Assembly: GCA_006176705.1 (NCBI GenBank)
Contig: QRFJ01002300.1
Span: 167,539-231,538, forward strand
Source of the DNA: Cocos nucifera
Taxonomy: Eukaryota; Streptophyta; Magnoliopsida; Arecales; Arecaceae
Direction of reading: 5' to 3'
Length of the DNA: 64,000 nt
In this document: positions 58,335 to 64,000 of the stretch, piece after piece
How the letters are laid out: each line of letters starts with the position of its first letter
How positions within the stretch are numbered: position 1 is the first letter of the stretch
Position numbers and translations under genes: made by a program
The notes under the pieces: model-generated
What the model was told of the DNA's origin: nothing
The model's input: only the letters and a program-made list of their open reading frames with translations
Databases searched by the model: none

Positions 58335-60208
58335 TGGGTTTGGACGCAGACATTATTCCTGTAGAGAGTCAAAGATTCTAGTTAGATACTGTAATTTTGA
58401 CTTGACCAATTTGTTTAGGGATTTTATTTTTAAACAAATTAGCTCCCACTATTTTCTCGGATCCCTACACTCCCTCTGTAGAGATGCGAAAATCTCCACG
58501 ATTAATGATTTCTAGTGGGTGGTGCGGTCTCACCAACTGACTCATCACCTCACCTAACAGTTATTGGTGATGGGTTAGCCAATGAGTGAACAACTCTTGT
58601 TCAATGATTCTCTAATCATGGTGCACCCAAACTTGGTCTCTAATTCATGAATCTCACCGTATCCGGAATATTGATCCACTCCTTAGTTAAGTCAGACCCA
58701 CCATTTGCATAGACTGGGTTCCTAATTGAGTCTCTCACCGTATCCGAAATATTGAGCCCAACTCATCCTCCAGCCCATAGCATCCAATGCCTAATAGACA
58801 TGGTTGCATCTTCCCGGTGCAACTGAGCCACTGTATCCAGCCGAGAACAATCAACCCCGGGAAGGGCCCGCACATCTACAATGGTGGAAGACCTCAGACT
58901 TAATCTTTTCTTAGGGAGAATTGATTCAGGTCTCATTAAACTAGACTTGGCTTAGTCATAACAATTATGACTAACCTAGTGGCATGGGTTAGCTCGGATT
59001 ATTGACCACCTCAGATCAGAACTGTGTCAACAGATATGGCCAGGTAAGTGAGACCGGTGGAAGGAATATGCCATTAACTCGTACAAGAACGCATTCAGGT
59101 CGAGTAGCTTCCAATTAAAAACCAGTCGGTCGTCTGTGCCAAACTTACCTTAGACACCAAATTGTTGAGTCAGAACCAATTGGGTTAGCCTACAATCCAG
59201 ACTCTAACCTCTGAGCCTAATTAGGTCTTGCTTGATCGTGACTCGATCTTGACCCAGACTTAATCCTATTAGGCTGGTCAATTTAAGCATTGTTGATCCC
59301 ATCTAACCAACTCTTGATTCGGTTTGATCAACCGCTTAGACCTAATTGAGCTACCCAAGCCCGAACCCAGTATTATGAATATGTCTTAGATCTGAAATTC
59401 TCAATTTTAGACCTAATTAATATTCCATAAACTTAATTCTTAATTAAGTAGGGTTCATAAACAAAATATGCACAATAAATCCTAGGGTTTCAGGATCTAG
59501 GGTTTTGCAGAAAGTAAGTTTTGGGTTTCTGATTAAGGACGAACACGCAGCACCCCTACACATCATAAGAACACCCCATCGAATGGGAAGAGAGGGCCTT
59601 TAAACCCTTCTTCGTTCTTATGACCGGACGGCCAAGAGGAACGCCTTAATCAGGAACATTCAATACTACAAAACAATATCAGATCTATATCATATATCTC
59701 ATATATAAAGTAGATCTAATCATGGCATATTTTGCATACATCTCATGTATCATAATCATGCATATTTTTCAGATCTAAATTATCTCATAATAATCTAAAA
59801 AATTAGATTTAAATTGATCTAATCAAAATAAATTCTAATCTAGACAATTATGTAGAACTATTCTACAACTAGTCTAGACATGCATCAATCATATCTCATA
59901 TGATATTCAAAAATTAAATAATTTTTATTTGCTATTTTTTAGATGTTATTATAACACTTATAATATCAAAAAATAGTAAATAAAAAGATCTAAAATATGA
60001 TTTAATCAGATTAAATCAAAAATATGCAAGAATATTCTATAGAACTATTCTATTCTAGAACTAGTCATGCATATCTTCTAATCTTAGATCCAAATTATTT
60101 AATTTTAATTTTTTCTGATTTCAGATCTGATCACATCTCATGTGACATCTAAAATCAATTATTTTCTAATTAAAATAAATTTAAAATTCAGATCTAAATA
60201 ATTTAGAA
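58335..60208 (-). other. Leader of element J
   Basis: About 1.9 kb between primer site and gag with no coding signal. It matches the C leader on both sides of F, and its upstream half (59324 on) matches J' at 1-891. Confidence 0.85.
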
Positions 60209-60225
60209 CCATGGCTCTGATACCA
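60209..60225 (-). promoter_or_regulatory. Primer binding site of element J
   Basis: On minus TGGTATCAGAGCCATGG, two bases inside the LTR end at 60228; initiator tRNA-Met type. Confidence 0.93.
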
Positions 60226-60227
60226 GT

Positions 60228-62513
60228 TGAAGGGAAATCCTGATTTCCCGGTCCAGGTTCGTTCAGATCTGATCAGATCAAGAGATATATTTCAAAAATT
60301 TTTCTCTTGATCCCAATCAGATCTTGATATGTTTCAGATCTGATTCTTATTATTTTAATAAAATAAAATTAAAAAGATAAATTAAATCAAATTTAATTTA
60401 CCTGATCTGGGTAATCCTATTACCCTGTTGATGATCCTGTTTGCAGCGGAAGGTTCTGGATCTTAGCCACGCAAGCGCCTGGCCTCTACCGGTATCCACT
60501 CGGGTTGGATCTGGAGATCCTCTTCTTCTCTATCACACCTCCAAAAATCAGATCTGGATCTGATCTGGAGGATCTTCAAAACTCTTTTGAAGATGAGCAG
60601 TCGTCCTTTGCAGCAGCGCAGCCTTCTTAGCTTTTGATCGCCTTTCTTTGATCTGAATCGCACCAACCAAGGTCCAAAACTCCTTTTGGACGTGGAGAGC
60701 AAGGGGAGAAGAGACTATGGCATGGAGAAGGAGGGGAGAGGCAGCCTTGGGGCGTGGGGTTTCTCAATTGAATTGCTTATTCTTAGAATCTGAGTTGGGC
60801 GCAGGGTCTTATTTATAGACTAAGCTGTGATCCAACTCCTCTTCTTCCCAACCAATCACAACCCTTTGTGAAATCAGATCTAAATCTGATTGGTGGGAAT
60901 AGAGACCCCTGGATTCCTCCTTAGAGGGTGCCTAAGACCAGTCAAAGTTGGTTCTTAGAAGAACTCTAATTGGAATCCAAAAAGGAGATGGAGTCCTTGT
61001 CCAACAAGGACTCCTAGGCGCCTCCAACTTGGGCACACGCCTAGGGTGGCGTGCGCCCTTCTCCTTGCCAGGTTCTGGCAGGGGGACAGGCCCCCACCAG
61101 CTCTCCAATAGGTGCATGACATGTGGTCAAAAGTCAAAGTGTCAATGGTCAACGTTTGACCAGTCAAAGGTAGACTTTTGACCAAAGTCAAAGAACAAGA
61201 AATGGCAGGTGACCAAAAATGGCAGGTAATGTCTTACAAATAAGACAACCTTTTCTGACTTGGACAACCTCCAGTCAGACCATATGAAGGCCTCTGATTG
61301 AGCACAAACTCCTTTGGCTCAGACAGGACAACTTATTTATGATAGCAAAAGAAGAACGTTAGGTTCAATCGAGTGCTAGCACGATTTCCTTGAACCTAAT
61401 TGAATCTCATTCAGATCAATTGAACTAGATCAGTTCAATTGATGATCACCAGATTCAAACCCTTGTTTGTGTGACCCAGTTAGGTTCAGTTCTGTATGGT
61501 AATGGGATATGTCATGATCTCTATCATCGACATCATCGAAACTCCTTTCGATGGATCAGAACTCTTCTGATTCGAACAGCTAGAATGATCGATCATCTAA
61601 ATCATTCTAATTGCTCCCAAAATCCACCAGTGACACCTAGCAGTATATGGTGGCAACCCATCAGAGCTGAATGCGAACCTCTTGGTGCAGCTACCTGTGT
61701 GATTCAGTTCTTCTATCTTGAGCCCCGATCAGATTAGGGTTAAGGTGAACTCGTCAAACCCTAGTCTCTGTCATATGATGTAATCATTCGATTCGAGTCC
61801 AATGTGAAAATCTAAATAGAAACTCTTTCTATTATTTCACTCTACCATGGCCATGGATTTCTGGACTTGATTCTCATGATCATCATAGGGCTACTCCTCT
61901 ACCACCGAGGTAGATAGATTCCATCTTGATGCAATCCAGTTCCTACAATGAACATGTCATAGCCAACATACACCTCAGGGTTCCATATGGCTAGGAGACC
62001 GAGTAATGGTGTAGTCAAACTATAACACCCTCAAGGTGAACTGCCGATGCATCTCAGGTCAAAGAACCAGACACACTACTGCAGCATCGAGTCAGTCATT
62101 GACGAGAAGGTAGACTCCCTAATGACTACTCGAGGTGGTCACGCTCAGTGCCCTCGTTCTCTAACGAGTACCTGTACTCTCGCTCCGGTGTCTCCACACC
62201 GTAGACTCAAGACTCATCTACTAAAGAGAAGCGATTGTACACCAACCTTCCGGATCAATCACCATCCTCGTGATGATCCTATGGTCAGGAGCAATTTATG
62301 AGTTAATAATGATTATTCATGTCTTAAATTTTCAACTCTTGAAAATATGAATTATCATTACCATTAACTCAAAGGATGTATCACAGACACTAAATACACA
62401 TATGTGATAGAAAATAACCCATTTATTGATTTTAGTCAAAATTACAATTTTGCCCCTAGAAGTGTATTACAAGTGTCAGCCAATTCTGGCTTCTAGGGCA
62501 CATATATCTAACA
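60228..62513 (-). repeat. 5' LTR of element J (2286 bp)
   Basis: TGAAGGGAAATCC...TCTAACA on plus, followed by the TSD ATTAT. TATAAAT on minus at 60811-60817. The W-box cluster is at 61125-61192. Across its length it shares many diagnostic bases with the J' LTR against the 3' LTR of J. Confidence 0.96.
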
Positions 62514-62725
62514 ATTATGATGTACGCCTTATTTTAGGGAGACCCTTTTTAGCTACTGGAGGAGCTTTAATAGATTTTCAACAAGAAAAATTAATTCTTA
62601 GAGTTCAACACGAACAAGTTACTTTTAATATTTTTAAATCTATTAAACATTCCAATAATAATCAAACTTGTTTTCGTATAGATGATATTGACAATTTAGT
62701 GCATGAGTATTTTTTAGAAAAATAG
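62514..62725 (+). pseudogene. Protease of element E, second part (after J)
   Basis: After the ATTAT duplication the reading resumes with DVRLILGRPFLATGGALIDF, the conserved ILGRPFL segment near the protease C-terminus of Athila-like elements, then KLILRVQHEQVTFNIF. It stops at 62723-62725. The apparent ATG upstream at 62426 lies in the J LTR and is not the start. I do not join the two halves here. Confidence 0.88.
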
Positions 62726-64000
62726 ATTGTGGACCCTATTGAAGCTTGCATTGTCCAATCACAAGAGGGTTTAGCTGAAGATGAAGGCAATAGAGATGCA
62801 TAAAATTGCTAAGGGCCAGACCATATATTCCACGCGACATATAGACCATGATTTGAAGAATTAGAAAAATCATCCACTTCTTTCCAAAGACATATATTGA
62901 AGAGCCACCTACTCTTGAACTTAAACCTCTTCCTCTCATTTAAAATATGTTTTCTTAGAAGGTTCATTACACTTACTATTATTATTCTTTCTTCCTTGAT
63001 AGATTTAATGGAAGAAAATTATTAAGAGTACTAAAGAAACACAAAGGTGTGTTTGGATGGACAATAGCGAACATCAAAGGAATTAGTCCCTTAATTTGTA
63101 TGCACAAAAATTCTCATGGAGGGACAATATGAGCCTAGGTCCAACCCCAAGAGAAGCTCAACCCCGAGAAATGCAGAAAGTGGTAAAAAATAGGTAATCA
63201 GCTACTGGATGCAGGTATTATTTATACTATTCTCTGATAGTTCATGGGTGAGCCCTGTTCAAGTAGTTCTTAAGAAGGTGGGATTTACTGTAGATTTCAA
63301 AATGATATAATGAATTAATCTCCACTAGAACTTTATATACTAGATGAAGAGGTGCATGGATTATTAGAAAATTAAAATGATTTGCAACTAGAAAAGAATC
63401 ATTATCCTCTTTCCATTTCTTGATCAGATGTTGAAGTAGATTCAAAGCTGGATGATTGAATTTTTACTGCTTTCTAGATGAATATTTCTGGTTATAATCA
63501 ATTGCCCATAGCCCTGAGGATCAGAGAACTACTTTTACATGTCCTTATGGTACATTTGCTTTAGAAGATCCGTTTGATTTATGTAATACACCAGCTACTA
63601 TTTTAACGATGAGATGGCTATTTTTATGAATTGATTGAAATTTATCTTGAAAATATTTATGGATTGATTTTTTACTGTATGTGGATCCACATTTATAAAT
63701 ACTGCATAACTTATCTCTTATTTTATAAAGATGTGAGGATACTATCTTTACCTTAATATTAAAAAAAGTGTCATTGATAGGTCAAAGCACTAGTGTTAGC
63801 CACAAGACTTCATATAAAATGTTTGAGAGTTGTTTAGAGCTTAGCTTGAGGTTGATCTGAAAATATCCATACCGACCTTAGTTAAGGCCATTAGTGAGCT
63901 TTTTGGGGCATGCTGATTTTTACCCGTCGTTATAAAGGACTTCTCTTAATTTTTAAACCTTTATTCTAATATTTTATGCAAGGATGTCATTCTCTCTTTT
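62726..64000 (+). pseudogene. Decayed RT region of element E
   Basis: Scattered gypsy RT pieces appear in several frames: LKKHKGVFGWTIANIKGISP near 63030-63095, LNPEKCRKW near 63160, a WV/SPVQVV-like block near 63245, SGYNQLPIA near 63487-63515 and FTCPYGTFA near 63533-63560. Stops and frameshifts are frequent. From about 63700 to the window end I recognise nothing further. Confidence 0.7.

Larger units (their letters stand above)
52496..62513 (-). mobile_element. Element J: complete-length Ty1/copia retrotransposon on minus (10,018 bp)
   Basis: Two LTRs (60228-62513 as 5', 52496-54787 as 3'), primer site, leader, gag, integrase, RT, RNase H and polypurine tract, with ATTAT on both sides. 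The RT resembles the Angela/BARE/Tork side of copia. It is the youngest-looking element here and sits at the deepest level of the right-hand stack (I, H, E, J). Gag-pol has a stop in gag, several frameshifts and no protease domain, so J as seen is not autonomous. Confidence 0.96.

Noticed and set aside
60209..60225. tRNA-like sequence near LTR ends
   Set aside because: Only the complement of a tRNA 3' end is present; no cloverleaf. It is a primer binding site.
62426..62518. Start codon at 62426 for the E protease second part
   Set aside because: That stretch is the J LTR; the true reading enters from the E side before J.
1..64000. Endogenous pararetrovirus or other viral insertion
   Set aside because: All RT regions are copia or gypsy in type and domain order, with LTRs and primer sites; no movement or coat protein similarity was seen.

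Overview
This 64 kb window is plant nuclear DNA made almost entirely of nested LTR retrotransposons. I see no host gene, rRNA, tRNA gene or CRISPR array. Low GC, tRNA-Met-type primer sites (TGGTATCAGAG), Ty1/copia pol order (protease-integrase-RT-RNase H) and Athila-like and Tat-like Ty3/gypsy gags all indicate a flowering plant. The family mix would fit a large-genome monocot such as a palm, but that is a low-confidence inference.

The layout can be read as layers, using element ends and 5-bp target-site duplications (TSDs). Element letters are mine. G is an old copia element on + whose pieces lie at about 3196-6190 and 38138-41068. C is a copia element on - (6191-38137, TSD TGGAT both sides) inserted in G between protease and integrase. 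C holds four later insertions: K, a probable gypsy solo LTR (8681-11743); A, a SIRE/Maximus-like copia on + (13045-28961, TSD AGTAT); D, a solo LTR of the A family on - (30463-31802, TSD ACCTT/ATCTT); and F, an Athila-like solo LTR (about 33506-35190). A contains B, a shorter SIRE-like element (15909-22078, TSD AATAC).

The right half is a second stack. I, a Tat-like gypsy element on + (from about 41069), sits in the 3' LTR of G. Its gag is cut by H, a copia element on + (from 44894, same family as G). The leader of H is cut by E, an Athila-like gypsy element on + (from 48489). The protease region of E is cut by J, a complete copia element on - (52496-62513, TSD ATTAT both sides). E resumes at 62514 and runs off the window. 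Positions 1-3195 hold the 5' end of another J-family element (J'), in the same orientation as J.

All coding regions are decayed. J is the youngest-looking element, but its gag-pol has stops and frameshifts and it appears to lack the protease domain. The main points for follow-up are: the 5' LTR of J matches J' better than its own 3' LTR; a dense W-box cluster in the J LTR; an extra post-pol ORF in A preceded by LTR-like TCGAGA motifs; TATTG/CAATA termini of B; hairpin-forming tandem repeats in K; and a 29-bp minisatellite plus a 647-bp gag duplication in I.
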